Positions 48,385-57,312 of a stretch of DNA of 64,000 nt are shown here, piece after piece. The DNA lies in NCBI GenBank assembly GCA_036381515.1, contig DASVCR010000030.1, forward strand, positions 5,589 to 69,588, given 5' to 3'. Numbering within the stretch: the first letter of the stretch is position 1; every line of letters begins with the position of its first letter. Origin of the DNA: ZC4RG20 sp036381515 (GTDB taxonomy: Bacteria > Pseudomonadota > Gammaproteobacteria > Steroidobacterales > Rariloculaceae). The notes below the pieces were generated by a model, which saw nothing but the letters and a program-made list of their open reading frames with translations, was not told the origin of the DNA and ran no database searches. The position numbers and the translations under genes are program-made.

Positions 48385-50085
48385 TTACTGAGGGGGAGTC
48401 ATGACGAGGAACGCCACGACTCCGACCCATGCCGTCACGCTCGCCGCGAGGGCGAGCCGCCTCCATCTCCTGCGACGCGCGTCCGCCTCGTTGTCGATGT
48501 TGGGGATCATCACGAGGGGCGGAATCTCGAGCAGCGTGTGGACGTCGCGGGGACTGCGGACCGTCGTGTCCGTGGTCTCGGCGATCGCGACGCCGCCTGC
48601 GCCGCCCATGAACGCGAAGGCGAGCCCGAGCAGCAGGATCGCTATCCGGTTCGGCTGCACGGGCCGGCGCGGCGTGTCGGGCGCGTCGAGAACCGTGAAG
48701 CGATCGCCGCGGTTCTCGGACTCGAGATTCACGGACATCGCCGCGGCCTGCTGCTTGCTCAAGAGCTCGTTGTACTGAGCGAGCAGCTGATCGAGGCCGC
48801 GCGTGAGCGCCGCGTACTCGCGCTCGACCTCGGGCGTCTGCGTCAACCGCTCCTCGAGCATCGCGTAGCGTTCGCGCAGACTCTCCCGCCGAGCGAGCAC
48901 GGCCTCGAGATCCTGGCGAGCGGCGTCGAGCTGCACCTGCCGCTGGACGTACGCCGGGTTGTCCGGCGGGGCCGCGGGCGTCGACCGCTGCGGCGCAGGC
49001 GGCGCCGTCGCGAGCCGCTCCCGCAGGTTCGCGATCGATCTCTCGAGCCGAACGACGTCGGGATGCTCGTCCGTCACGCCGCGGTCGCGCAGCTGCTCGA
49101 GCTCCTGCTCGCGCGACGACAGCACCGACTGCAGCGTCGTCCTGTCGAAGCCGGGGAGGCCGGTCTGCGCGCTCAACGCCTCGATCTCCCGTTGCAGCCG
49201 CACGATGTTCGGATGCTCCTGGCTGTAGATCGCAGAGTCGCGGATGTACTGCCGCTGCAGCATCTTCAGCCGATCGGCCGGGCTCAGCAGCGGGTTGCCG
49301 TTCTCGTCGAGGACGGCGGCGTAGGGGCTCAAGTTCGCGAGCTCGGATTCGAGCAGCGAGATGCGCTCGCGGAGGGTCCTGATCTCGTTGTCGGCCGCGA
49401 GCATATCCTGCTCGGTCTGCTCGAGGAGCTGCATGTTCATGTCCGCGAGCTCGGGGAGGCGACCTGCGTTCTTTCGCTTGAACTCGGCGAGCGCCGCCTC
49501 GCGCTCGGCGATCTGCTTCTCGAGGCGCTCGGCCTCGGCCTGCAGGAACTGGAGCGTGCCGGCCGCGAGCTCCCGGCGCGCCCGCTGGTTCTCGCTCGTG
49601 TAGAGATTCACGAGCTCCTCGGCGACCGCATAGGCGACGTCAGGCGACGAGTGCCGGAAGCCGACGTGGAACGCGATCACGTTCGGGCCGGCGGCGATCA
49701 GGCTCGGCAGCAGCGCCGGGTCCTCCGCGCCGGTCACGATGTTGCGGCGGAGCTCGCGGACCGCCTGCCGGGGCTCGAGCGTCGGGAACGGATCGTGCCG
49801 CTCGACGATCCCGGCGAGATTCTCCTCCGTCAGCACGCGCTCCGTGATCCGTCGGACCCGCTCCTCCGGCAGGTTCGCGATGGTCGAGCGGACGAGGTCT
49901 TCCGGGACCTCGGACTCCTCGACGAGCAGGATCCCGGTCGACTCGTAGATCGTCGGCAGCCGGAAGGCGAGGGCGACTGCGATCGTGAGGATCGGAGCCG
50001 CAATGAGGAAGAACAGCAGTCCGCGGCGTTTCAAAATTCCAAGGTAATCTTTGAAACCCAGCTCCGTATCGACTCTGTCCTCCAT
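48385..50085 (-). CDS. Wzz/ChnLen-type chain-length regulator
   Basis: A 566-residue inner-membrane protein with transmembrane helices at both ends (FFLIAAPILTIAVALAF near 25-42, IAILLLGLAFAFMGGAGGVA near 490-510) and a long periplasmic coiled coil (AEAERLEKQIAEREAALAEFKRKN; ERISLLESELANL). The proline-rich PDTPRRPVQPNR motif precedes the second helix, as in XrtA-type chain-length factors. It partners the tyrosine autokinase downstream and the Wza-like exporter upstream. A third hydrophobic segment near the C-terminus (WVGVVAFLVM) is unusual. Confidence 0.92.
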   Translation of the reverse strand: MEDRVDTELGFKDYLGILKRRGLLFFLIAAPILTIAVALAFRLPTIYESTGILLVEESEVPEDLVRSTIANLPEERVRRITERVLTEENLAGIVERHDPFPTLEPRQAVRELRRNIVTGAEDPALLPSLIAAGPNVIAFHVGFRHSSPDVAYAVAEELVNLYTSENQRARRELAAGTLQFLQAEAERLEKQIAEREAALAEFKRKNAGRLPELADMNMQLLEQTEQDMLAADNEIRTLRERISLLESELANLSPYAAVLDENGNPLLSPADRLKMLQRQYIRDSAIYSQEHPNIVRLQREIEALSAQTGLPGFDRTTLQSVLSSREQELEQLRDRGVTDEHPDVVRLERSIANLRERLATAPPAPQRSTPAAPPDNPAYVQRQVQLDAARQDLEAVLARRESLRERYAMLEERLTQTPEVEREYAALTRGLDQLLAQYNELLSKQQAAAMSVNLESENRGDRFTVLDAPDTPRRPVQPNRIAILLLGLAFAFMGGAGGVAIAETTDTTVRSPRDVHTLLEIPPLVMIPNIDNEADARRRRWRRLALAASVTAWVGVVAFLVMTPPQ

Positions 50086-50139
50086 CTTCTTCTTCCCCTG
50101 CGTCGGCGGCCCTACCCGGTCGCGGCACTCGCTTTGTTT

Positions 50140-50766
50140 TCAAGGCACCACGACGACGTCCCCGCTTTCCAGAAGAATGTTCTGCTCGAGGTTGCGGCCG
50201 CGCACGACGTCGTCGAGTCTGAAGGGCAGTGCAACTTGCCTGCCATTCTCGCGCCGCAGGATGAAAATATCGTTCGTCGACGCGAAGGCGGTAGTTCCGC
50301 CGGCGATGCTGAGCGCCTGCATCACGTCGATCCGCGGGTTCATGACGAACTCGCCGGGGTTGTTCACCTGGCCGAGCACGTAGATCTTGTTGCCGTTGAT
50401 CTCGCGGACGGCGACCGTGACGACCGAGCCCGGGATGTACCGGGCGAGCCTCTCCGTCACCTCCTGGCGCAACTCCTCGACCGTCTTGCCGACGGCGCTC
50501 AGGTCGCCGGCGAGCGGGAAGGAAAAGCCGCCGTCGGGCCGCACGAGGACGTCCTGGTCGAGACCTTCCTCGCCCCAGACGGAGATGTGCAGCAGGTCGC
50601 CCGGCTGGACGAGATAGCCGCGCGTGTCGACGGTGTTGCTGCCTTCGTCCTGGGCGCGGGCGCCGGTCGAGAAGCACCAGGCAAGCGCGGCGGCCGCGAC
50701 GAGCAGCGCGGCCGACCGCGTCGCCCCGCGAATGAGTCGCTTCGGTACGGCAGTTGCAGTGTTCAT
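50140..50766 (-). CDS. Wza-like polysaccharide export protein
   Basis: A 208-residue exported protein. Signal region AALLVAAAALAWCFSTGARAQ is followed by the poly_export domain (YLVQPGDLLHISVWGEEGLDQDVLVRPDGGFSFPLAGDL) and an SLBB domain (KIYVLGQVNNPGEFVMNPRIDVMQALSIAGG). It forms the outer periplasmic channel for EPS. Start MNTATA (50766) was preferred over 50796. First gene of the minus-strand chain reaching 45428. It lacks the C-terminal amphipathic helix of E. coli Wza, so the barrel at 37065 could supply the outer-membrane pore. Confidence 0.92.
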   Translation of the reverse strand: MNTATAVPKRLIRGATRSAALLVAAAALAWCFSTGARAQDEGSNTVDTRGYLVQPGDLLHISVWGEEGLDQDVLVRPDGGFSFPLAGDLSAVGKTVEELRQEVTERLARYIPGSVVTVAVREINGNKIYVLGQVNNPGEFVMNPRIDVMQALSIAGGTTAFASTNDIFILRRENGRQVALPFRLDDVVRGRNLEQNILLESGDVVVVP

Positions 50767-50958
50767 TTTTGCTGCTGGAAGAGACATGCAGTTCATTGAT
50801 GTGTTCTTCGTCCGGCTTTGAATACGAAACGACGAATCAAGGCGTCGCGCTGTAGTCGATCGAGTGTCGACTCGAGTTCAGCTTAGCAAAAGCAAAAGTG
50901 GCAGCGTGATAGTCCGCCGGCCGTTTGAAAAACATGTAACCCTTTCCGATTTTTGGAA

Positions 50959-52710
50959 ATGAAAACGATGGTCAGGAACTTTTCGGCCCTAGAAAGTCGC
51001 GTGTTCGACTTGTTGGTCATCGGCGGCGGAATCTTCGGTGCGTGCGCGGCGTGGGACGCGACGCTGCGCGGCCTGTCCGTCGCGCTCGTCGAGCGCACCG
51101 ATTTCGCGGCGGGCGTGTCGGCGAATTCGTACAAGTTCGTGCACGGCGGCATCCGCTACCTGCAACATGCGGACCTGTGGCGGCTGCGGCAATCGTGCGC
51201 CGAGCGGAGCACGTTCCTGCGCATCGCGCCGCATCTCGTCCATCCGGTGCCCGTAGTGATTCCGACGTATGCGCGGCCGCGCCAGGGCAAGGCATTGCTC
51301 GGCGCCGGCATGCTCGTTTACGACGCGCTGACGCTCGACCGGAACCGACGGATCACCGATCCCGCTCGCCGCATTCCGCTCACGCGTTTCCTCGACCGCG
51401 ATCGAGTGACCGAGCTCTTTCCGGGCATCCCGACTCAGAACCTCACCGGAGGCGCGATGTTCTGGGACGGACAGATGTACAACCCGACCCGGCTCGTCCT
51501 CGCGTTCGTCCGCTCGGCGCACGAGAACGGCGCGGTCGTCGTGAACTACGCGAGCGCGGAAGATTTCAATCTGTCGGACACGGCCGTCGAAAGCGTCAGG
51601 GTGCGCGATCACCTCTCCGGCGGCACGGCGGAGGTGCGCGCGAAGATGGTATTGAACGCGGCGGGACCATGGGTGCCGTCGATGCTCGCGGGCATCGATC
51701 GGGATCGGGGCGCGCTCGCCGGCACGTACTCTCGCGATGCGTGCTTCGTCGTGCGCAGGAGGTTCGAGCACGGCTACGCCGTCGCGCTGCAGGGGCGTAC
51801 ACGCGATCCCGACGCGCTCTTGAGCCGCGCGGCCCGTCACGTCTTCCTGACGCCGTGGCGCCAGTACACGCTGTGCGGCGTATGGCATCGCGTTTGGACC
51901 GACCATCCGGACGACGTGCGCGTGACGCCCGACGAGGTCGCGGGCTTCGTGAGCGAGGTGAACGAAGCGATGCCGGGTCTCGGTCTCGACGTGTCGGACG
52001 TGACGATGTGGAACGCGGGCCTCGTGCCTTTCGGCGACAACGAGGAGGGCGCCGTGCATCTGCGGTACGGCAAGCGGTCGCATCTAATCGATCACGGGGA
52101 GACGCACGGCCTCGCGAATCTCGTCAGCCTGATCGGCGTGCGGTACACGATGGCGCGGGCGGACGCCGGCCGGGCCGTCGACCTCGTCTGCGCGAAGCTC
52201 GACCAGAAGCTCGGTCCTTCGCGGACCGCCCTCGTTCCGGTGCACGGCGCGAGCTTCGAGCGTTTCGACGCGCTCGTCGACGCCGTCGCACGCACGCTCG
52301 GGCCGCAGGCGGGCCGAGACGCCGCGGCCGCGCTCGCGCACAACTACGGCTCGGAGTATCGTCGGGTGCTGGCGCTCGGCGAGGAGCCCGGCGTCGGGCG
52401 CGGATGCCTTCCGGGCTCGACGACGTTCCGTGCCGAGATCGCGCATGCGATTCGCGAGGAGATGGCGGTGCGTCTCGCCGACATCGTGTTCCGGCGCACC
52501 GATCTCGCGACGGGGGGGCATCCCGGTCCCGCTGCGCTGCAGGAGGCGGCATCGCTCGCCGCGCGCGAGCTCGGCTGGGACGACGCGCGGCGCCGCGACG
52601 AGATCGCGGAGGTCGAACGGCGGTTCATCATCGGGAACGGCGCCGGGTTCGCGCCGCCCGAGCTCAAGGCCGAGGAGGGGCCGGAGGTCTTCGCAGGCGC
52701 GGGCGCTTGA
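50959..52710 (+). CDS. glpD: FAD-dependent glycerol-3-phosphate dehydrogenase
   Basis: A 583-residue FAD enzyme of the GlpD/GlpA family. The dinucleotide motif VIGGGIFGACAAWDATLRGL, FVHGGIRYLQ, VLNAAGPWV and the C-terminal GlpD region (VSLIGVRYTMARADA) are visible. It oxidises glycerol-3-phosphate to DHAP at the membrane, feeding electrons to quinone. Start ATG 50959; TTG 50953 and ATG 50968 are alternatives. It lies inside the EPS locus, divergent from wza, which is unusual; a role in supplying or recycling a glycerol-phosphate decoration is possible but unproven. Confidence 0.85.
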   Translation: MKTMVRNFSALESRVFDLLVIGGGIFGACAAWDATLRGLSVALVERTDFAAGVSANSYKFVHGGIRYLQHADLWRLRQSCAERSTFLRIAPHLVHPVPVVIPTYARPRQGKALLGAGMLVYDALTLDRNRRITDPARRIPLTRFLDRDRVTELFPGIPTQNLTGGAMFWDGQMYNPTRLVLAFVRSAHENGAVVVNYASAEDFNLSDTAVESVRVRDHLSGGTAEVRAKMVLNAAGPWVPSMLAGIDRDRGALAGTYSRDACFVVRRRFEHGYAVALQGRTRDPDALLSRAARHVFLTPWRQYTLCGVWHRVWTDHPDDVRVTPDEVAGFVSEVNEAMPGLGLDVSDVTMWNAGLVPFGDNEEGAVHLRYGKRSHLIDHGETHGLANLVSLIGVRYTMARADAGRAVDLVCAKLDQKLGPSRTALVPVHGASFERFDALVDAVARTLGPQAGRDAAAALAHNYGSEYRRVLALGEEPGVGRGCLPGSTTFRAEIAHAIREEMAVRLADIVFRRTDLATGGHPGPAALQEAASLAARELGWDDARRRDEIAEVERRFIIGNGAGFAPPELKAEEGPEVFAGAGA

Positions 52711-52764
52711 GTCGGGCCGGCCGCTCGGGCGATCGCGCGACGGTGGCAGAGGGGAACCGAGAGG

Positions 52765-53754
52765 ATGGACGCTTTGGTGACCGGCGCGACGGGGTTCATC
52801 GGCTCCAGGCTCGCGGAGCGGCTCGCGCTCGGCGGACATCGCGTCGTTGCGTTCGGCGCGGAGCGGACGGCGCAAGAGGCGGAGCGTCGCCGGCTGCTCG
52901 AGTCGCGCGGAATCCGGGTGCACATCGGCCGGCTGGACGACCGGGCGCTGCTGCGCCGCCTCGCGAGCGGCGTCGACACCGTATTCCACCTCGCCGCGGC
53001 GCAGCACGAATCGAACGCCGGCCTCGACTACTTCCGTGCGGTCAACGTCGACGGCACGCGCAATCTGCTCGACGCCTGCGAGGAGGCCGACGTCAAGCGC
53101 TTCGTGTACGGCAGCACGATCGGCGTGTACGGGTCGGCGCGGAACGGACGGCTGGACGAGACGTCGGCGACGCGTCCGGAGAACATCTACGGCGTGACGA
53201 AGCTCGAGGCGGAGCGCGAGGTCGCCCGGCGCGGCGCGCGGCTCGGCTGGACCATCGTGCGCATCTCCGAGACGTACGGCCCCGGCGACGGGCGGCTCGC
53301 GAAGCTCTTTCGGCTCGTCGACAGCAGCATCGTGCCGATCATCGGCAGCGGCACGAACGAGCACCATCCCGTCTACGTCGACGACCTCGTCGCGGGGCTC
53401 GAGCTCGCGGCGACGATGCCCGAGGCGATCGGCGAGACGATCGTGCTTGCCGGCAAGGACATCCTCGCGACGCGCGAGATCATCGAGGGCGTCGCCGCCG
53501 CGCTCGGCAAGCCGCTGCGCAGCGTGAAGCTTCCGCTCGGGCCGTTCCTCGTGGCGGCCGTCATGTGCGAGAAGGGCTGCCGTCCGTTCGGCATCTCGCC
53601 GCCGTGGCATCGCAGGCGCCTCGACTTCTTCGTGAAGCGCTTCTACTTCTCCATAGAGAAGGCCGAGCGTCTGCTCGGCTATCGGCCGGCCGTGTCGTTC
53701 CATGACGGCGCACGCGAGACGGCGGCCTGGTATCGCGCTCGCGGTTACCTCTGA
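52765..53754 (+). CDS. NAD-dependent sugar epimerase/dehydratase
   Basis: A 329-residue extended SDR. VTGATGFIGSRLAERL is the NAD site, GSTIGVYGSARNG carries the Ser/Thr region and ENIYGVTKLEAE the catalytic YxxxK. It converts nucleotide sugars or acts on lipid-linked sugars; the exact substrate cannot be read. The long C-terminal part (LPLGPFLVAAVMCEKGCRPFGISPPWH) recalls sterol-type 3-beta-HSD relatives. GGGAACCGAGAGG precedes the ATG. It follows glpD by 54 bases. Confidence 0.88.
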   Translation: MDALVTGATGFIGSRLAERLALGGHRVVAFGAERTAQEAERRRLLESRGIRVHIGRLDDRALLRRLASGVDTVFHLAAAQHESNAGLDYFRAVNVDGTRNLLDACEEADVKRFVYGSTIGVYGSARNGRLDETSATRPENIYGVTKLEAEREVARRGARLGWTIVRISETYGPGDGRLAKLFRLVDSSIVPIIGSGTNEHHPVYVDDLVAGLELAATMPEAIGETIVLAGKDILATREIIEGVAAALGKPLRSVKLPLGPFLVAAVMCEKGCRPFGISPPWHRRRLDFFVKRFYFSIEKAERLLGYRPAVSFHDGARETAAWYRARGYL

Positions 53755-53771
53755 GCCGCCGCCCGCCGGCC

Positions 53772-54572
53772 TCAGCTCGCGATCGCGGCGATCTTCTTGG
53801 TCAGGATCCGCACGTTCTTGCCGTACATCTTGTACGCGAGCCTGAAGAAGAGCTCCAGTGCGCCCGTGAACGCGAGGCCGACGTAGTTCAGCGGGTTCTT
53901 CCAGAATACGTAGATCGCGAGCGGCAGCGTCCGGACGTTCTCGAAGCCCGCGAGCCGCAGCACCTGTGCAAGGCTGTGCTCCGTGAACGTGTTGAAGTGA
54001 TCGATGTTGTGCGCGAGGTTCTCCGAGCCGACGAGCGGATTCGCGCCGTTCAGCCCGTAGACGAAGACGAAGCCGCCGGGGCGGAGCGCCTTGCGGCACA
54101 GCGTCAGGAACTCGATCTGCTCGTCGAGCGTCAAGTGATTCAGCTCCTGCTCCGCGATGATCACGTCGTACGGCTCCGCGCTCGATTCGACGAACTCGAA
54201 CGCGCGTGCCGCGCGGCAGTCGAGGTTGCGCTTGACGCCGTGCGCGACCTTCTCCGGATCGGAGTCGATGCCGATCACGTTCGCGTAGCCCGCTTCGCGC
54301 AGCGCGCCGACGAGGTAACCCGGGCCGCAGCTCACGACGAGGATCCGCGCCGAGCGGTTCTCGGGCATGTGCGGAAGGTAATTGTGGCGATAGTACTGGC
54401 GGAACGACGCGTAGCCCTTGTCGACGTCGGCCGGCGCCTGCCAGTACGAGTCGAACGGCTCGAGCCGCGCCGCGAGCGTTCTGCTGCGCCGCTCGTCGAG
54501 CGCGTCGCCGATCGGCGTCGCCGCCGCCGCGCTGCCTGCCGTGAGCTGATCCTTTCGCATTTCCGTAGCCAT
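53772..54572 (-). CDS. Class I SAM-dependent methyltransferase
   Basis: A 266-residue methyltransferase. Motif I is ILVVSCGPGYLVGAL, motif II acid IGIDSDPE, then YDVIIAEQELNHL and RPGGFVFVYGLNG. A C-terminal hydrophobic region (NPLNYVGLAFTGALELFFRLAY) could associate with the membrane. It begins with a free N-terminus of about 40 residues. Probably methylates a glycan or lipid intermediate; convergent with the epimerase gene, 18 bases away. Confidence 0.88.
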   Translation of the reverse strand: MATEMRKDQLTAGSAAAATPIGDALDERRSRTLAARLEPFDSYWQAPADVDKGYASFRQYYRHNYLPHMPENRSARILVVSCGPGYLVGALREAGYANVIGIDSDPEKVAHGVKRNLDCRAARAFEFVESSAEPYDVIIAEQELNHLTLDEQIEFLTLCRKALRPGGFVFVYGLNGANPLVGSENLAHNIDHFNTFTEHSLAQVLRLAGFENVRTLPLAIYVFWKNPLNYVGLAFTGALELFFRLAYKMYGKNVRILTKKIAAIAS

Positions 54573-54986
54573 GTACTCGCTGACCTCCGTTTATTCTTGG
54601 CAACAGGCGATCGTCTTCAACGAGGGCGCCCCCGTCCCGCGGCCGCAGCATGCAAGAAATGGGGCGGGGCACGGCGGCTTCCCGGAACGGCAGCCCGGAA
54701 CGGCAGCGTAGCGTCGTCCCGTCGTTCGCGCGTTCCAAAGTTTTGGCCGCGGTCCCAAAGCTTGCTCCGCAACTCCGCGGGCACGCGGCGGATTCGCGCG
54801 GCGGGGCACTCAAACGCCGGCCTTGGCACGCAGATTGAATGATCCGGCGGTCGTGTGTCGTGCGTACGACAGCGACGCGGAACAGCGGGCGAGCGTCTCC
54901 CGAATCCGCAGCGCACGCCACGCCGACAGATCAAGCAGGGAGCCGAGGCCGGGGCCGAGAAGACTCCGGCGCAACAAGGAGAAGCA
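54573..54986. other. Long intergenic region before glycosyltransferase operon
   Basis: 414 bases between the methyltransferase gene (minus) and the leader peptide (plus). It holds the sigma-54-like site at 54824-54839. A direct repeat GGAACGGCAGC occurs at about 54676 and 54691. No supported ORF was seen in it. Confidence 0.6.
54824..54839 (+). promoter_or_regulatory. Sigma-54-like promoter, glycosyltransferase operon
   Basis: Plus-strand TGGCACG-CAGA-TTGAA. The -24 element is perfect; the -12 element has A in place of the invariant C, so activity is less sure. About 150 bases before the leader peptide. Confidence 0.5.
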
Positions 54987-55058
54987 ATGAACGGCGGGAG
55001 ATGCAGGGTGCCGACGGGCGTGGATCGATCCTCGGTGCCCGCGCGGCGCGCTCGATGA
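54987..55058 (+). CDS. 23-residue leader peptide
   Basis: ATG 54987 sits behind a strong AAGGAGAAGCA ribosome site and encodes 23 residues (MNGGRCRVPTGVDRSSVPAR then RAR). Its TGA overlaps the ATG of the glycosyltransferase (ATGA at 55055-55058), which has no ribosome site of its own. Translational coupling is the simplest reading. Sequence looks like no known protein. Confidence 0.6.
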   Translation: MNGGRCRVPTGVDRSSVPARRAR

Positions 55059-56263
55059 GGATTCTCTTCTGTAACTACGAGTATCCGCCGCTCGGAGGCG
55101 GCGGCGGGGTCGTGAACGCCGCGCTCGCGGCGGAGCTTGCGACGCGCCACGATGTGACGGTGTTGACGTCGCGTGCGGCAGGGCTGCCCGCGATCGAGGA
55201 CGTCGACGGCGTCCGCGTGGTCCGCGTGCCCGTCTGGTTTCGGCGACGGCGGGCGGTCGCGAACTTCCCGTCGATGCTCGCCTATCTCGCGACGGGCACG
55301 CTCGCGGGACGCCGGCTCGTGCGAAACGAGACTTTCGACGTGATCAACACGCACTTCGCGCTGCCGACGGGCCCGGTCGGGCACGCGGTCAGCCGCGCCG
55401 CAGGCGTGCCGAACGTGCTGTCGGTGCACGGCGGCGACCTCTACGATCCGAGCAAGCGCTCGTCCGCGCACAGCCACGCCGTGCTGCGCGCAGCCGTTCG
55501 CGCGCTCGCGCTCGGCGCCGATGCGGTCGTCGCGCAGTCTTCCGACACGCGCGACAACCTGCGGCGCTTCTTCGCGCCGGAGCTGCACCCGCACGTGATC
55601 CCGCTCGGCATCGCGCCTCCGCCCGCCGTGCAGGCCGATCGCGCGGCGCACGGCTTCGTCGACGACGACCTGTTGCTGATCAGCATCGGCCGATTGATCG
55701 ACCGAAAGCGCTTCGACCGTCTCGTCGCGGTGCTCGCCGCGCTGCGCGACCCTCGCGTGCGGCTCGTGCTCGTCGGCGATGGTCCGCGCGAGCAGGCGCT
55801 CGAGGACGCCGCGCGGCGCCTAGGTGTCGCGAATCGCGTGCACTTCGCCGGCGCGGTGGACGATCGGACGAAGTTCGAGCTGCTCGCGATCGCCGACGTG
55901 TACGTGTCGACCAGCGAGCACGAGGGATTCGGGCTCGTCTTCCTCGAGGCGATGGCGAGCGGCCTGCCGATCGTCTGCTACGACCGGGGCGGACAGCGCG
56001 ACTTCCTGCAGGACGGCCGATCCGGCTACCTCGTGCCGCTCGGCGACGAGGCCGCGTTCACGGAGCGGTGTCGGCGGCTCCTCGGAGACCGGCAGCTGCG
56101 CCGCGAGATCGGGCGGACGAACCGCGCGCGGGCGCAGGAGTTCTTCATCGACCGCTGCGCGCGCAGGTACGAGGAGCTCTTCGAGTCCGTCGTCCGCGAG
56201 CACGGCAGCCGGGCTCGGGGCCGCGGCGTCGGCGCGGCGCGCATCGCGGGGAGCGCGAAGTGA
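55055..56263 (+). CDS. GT4-family glycosyltransferase
   Basis: A 402-residue GT-B enzyme. It begins MRILFCNYEYPPLGGGGGVV (acceptor loop), with NVLSVHGGDLYDPS, LLISIGRLIDRKRFDRL, VLVGDGPREQAL and STSEHEGFGLVFLEAMASGLPIVCYDRGG, whose EAMASG binds the donor nucleotide. The ATG overlaps the leader peptide stop. First enzyme of an operon with two GT2-family proteins (GTGA and ATGA junctions). Specificity unknown. Confidence 0.93.
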   Translation: MRILFCNYEYPPLGGGGGVVNAALAAELATRHDVTVLTSRAAGLPAIEDVDGVRVVRVPVWFRRRRAVANFPSMLAYLATGTLAGRRLVRNETFDVINTHFALPTGPVGHAVSRAAGVPNVLSVHGGDLYDPSKRSSAHSHAVLRAAVRALALGADAVVAQSSDTRDNLRRFFAPELHPHVIPLGIAPPPAVQADRAAHGFVDDDLLLISIGRLIDRKRFDRLVAVLAALRDPRVRLVLVGDGPREQALEDAARRLGVANRVHFAGAVDDRTKFELLAIADVYVSTSEHEGFGLVFLEAMASGLPIVCYDRGGQRDFLQDGRSGYLVPLGDEAAFTERCRRLLGDRQLRREIGRTNRARAQEFFIDRCARRYEELFESVVREHGSRARGRGVGAARIAGSAK

Positions 56264-57312
56264 GCGGCGTGCGGTCCTCCGACGACACGAGGATCGACGC
56301 GGGCGCGGCGACGGCGAAGCGTCGTCAAGACGTCGAGCTCTCGATCATCGTGCCGCTCTACAACGAGGAGGCGAACGTCCGCCCGTTGTGGGACGCGATC
56401 CGCTCGGCGCTCGCGCCGACCGGGATCGCCTACGAGGTGCTGCTCGTCGACGACGGCAGCTCGGACGCGACGCTCGCGGCCGCCGCGGCCCTTCCCGCGG
56501 TGCATCCCGAGGTGCGCGTCGTGAAGCTCAGGCGTAACTACGGGCAGACGGCGGCGATGGCGGCGGGCATCGAGCATGCGCGCGGCCGAGTGCTCGTGAC
56601 GATGGACGGCGACCTGCAGAACGACCCGCTCGACATCCCGCGCTTTCTCGCGACGATGGAGCAGGGATACGACATCGTCGTCGGCTGGCGGCACGACCGG
56701 AAGGACAAGTTCTGGACGCGGAAGCTGCCTTCGCGCATCGCGAATGCGCTGATCGGCAAGGTCACCGGCGTGCCGATCCGCGACAACGGCTGCTCGCTGA
56801 AGGCGTATCGCGCCGACGTGATCAAGAAGATTCCGCTCTACTCCGAGATGCACCGCTTCATCCCCGCGATGGCCTCGCTCGCCGGGCCGCGCCTCGCCGA
56901 GATCAAGGTGCGGCATCACGCGCGGCGATACGGCACGTCGAAGTACGGCCTGTCGCGCGTCTACCGCGTGCTGCTCGACCTGCTGGCCGTGAAGACGATC
57001 ATCGGGTTCGCGTCCCGTCCGGCCGGGTGGTTCGCGCTGCTCGCGTTCCCGGCGCTCCTGATCTCGGCCGCGAGCCTCGGCGCGAGCTTCTACCGCCTGC
57101 TCGCGCTCGAGCAGCCGTTCTCGACGACGATTGCCGGCCTCGGCGTGCTGTTCGGCGCGCTCGCGTTCTTCCTGACGATGATCGGGATGATCGGCGAGCT
57201 GGTTTACAAGACGGGCGACAGCCGCGAGGACAGGCTGTCGATGCTGACCGCGCAGCGCGTGACTGCAGGGAGCGACGCGGCGGTCGCCGACGAAGACAGA
57301 GACGAGACATGA
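56260..57312 (+). CDS. GT2 polyprenyl-phosphate glycosyltransferase
   Basis: A 350-residue DPM1/ArnC/GtrB-type enzyme that moves a sugar from a nucleotide donor to undecaprenyl phosphate. The catalytic domain has SIIVPLYNEEANVRPL, LLVDDGSSDATL and VTMDGDLQNDP with the DxD metal motif; two C-terminal transmembrane helices (WFALLAFPALLISAASLG; GLGVLFGALAFFLTMIGMIGEL). GTG start at 56260 overlaps the preceding stop and has GGGGAG upstream. Followed by a second, diverged GT2 copy. Confidence 0.93.
   Translation: MSGVRSSDDTRIDAGAATAKRRQDVELSIIVPLYNEEANVRPLWDAIRSALAPTGIAYEVLLVDDGSSDATLAAAAALPAVHPEVRVVKLRRNYGQTAAMAAGIEHARGRVLVTMDGDLQNDPLDIPRFLATMEQGYDIVVGWRHDRKDKFWTRKLPSRIANALIGKVTGVPIRDNGCSLKAYRADVIKKIPLYSEMHRFIPAMASLAGPRLAEIKVRHHARRYGTSKYGLSRVYRVLLDLLAVKTIIGFASRPAGWFALLAFPALLISAASLGASFYRLLALEQPFSTTIAGLGVLFGALAFFLTMIGMIGELVYKTGDSREDRLSMLTAQRVTAGSDAAVADEDRDET

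Noticed and set aside
48202..50799. 865-codon plus-strand frame
   Set aside because: Lies opposite wzz, the autokinase and wza, whose motifs are unmistakable on the other strand.
50822..50952. Sigma-54 promoter for wza
   Set aside because: TGCCACTTTTGC elements are present but the spacing is wrong and the -24 GG is missing.
52084..54921. 945-codon minus-strand frame
   Set aside because: Shadow of glpD, epimerase and methyltransferase; composition is Arg-rich and motif-free.
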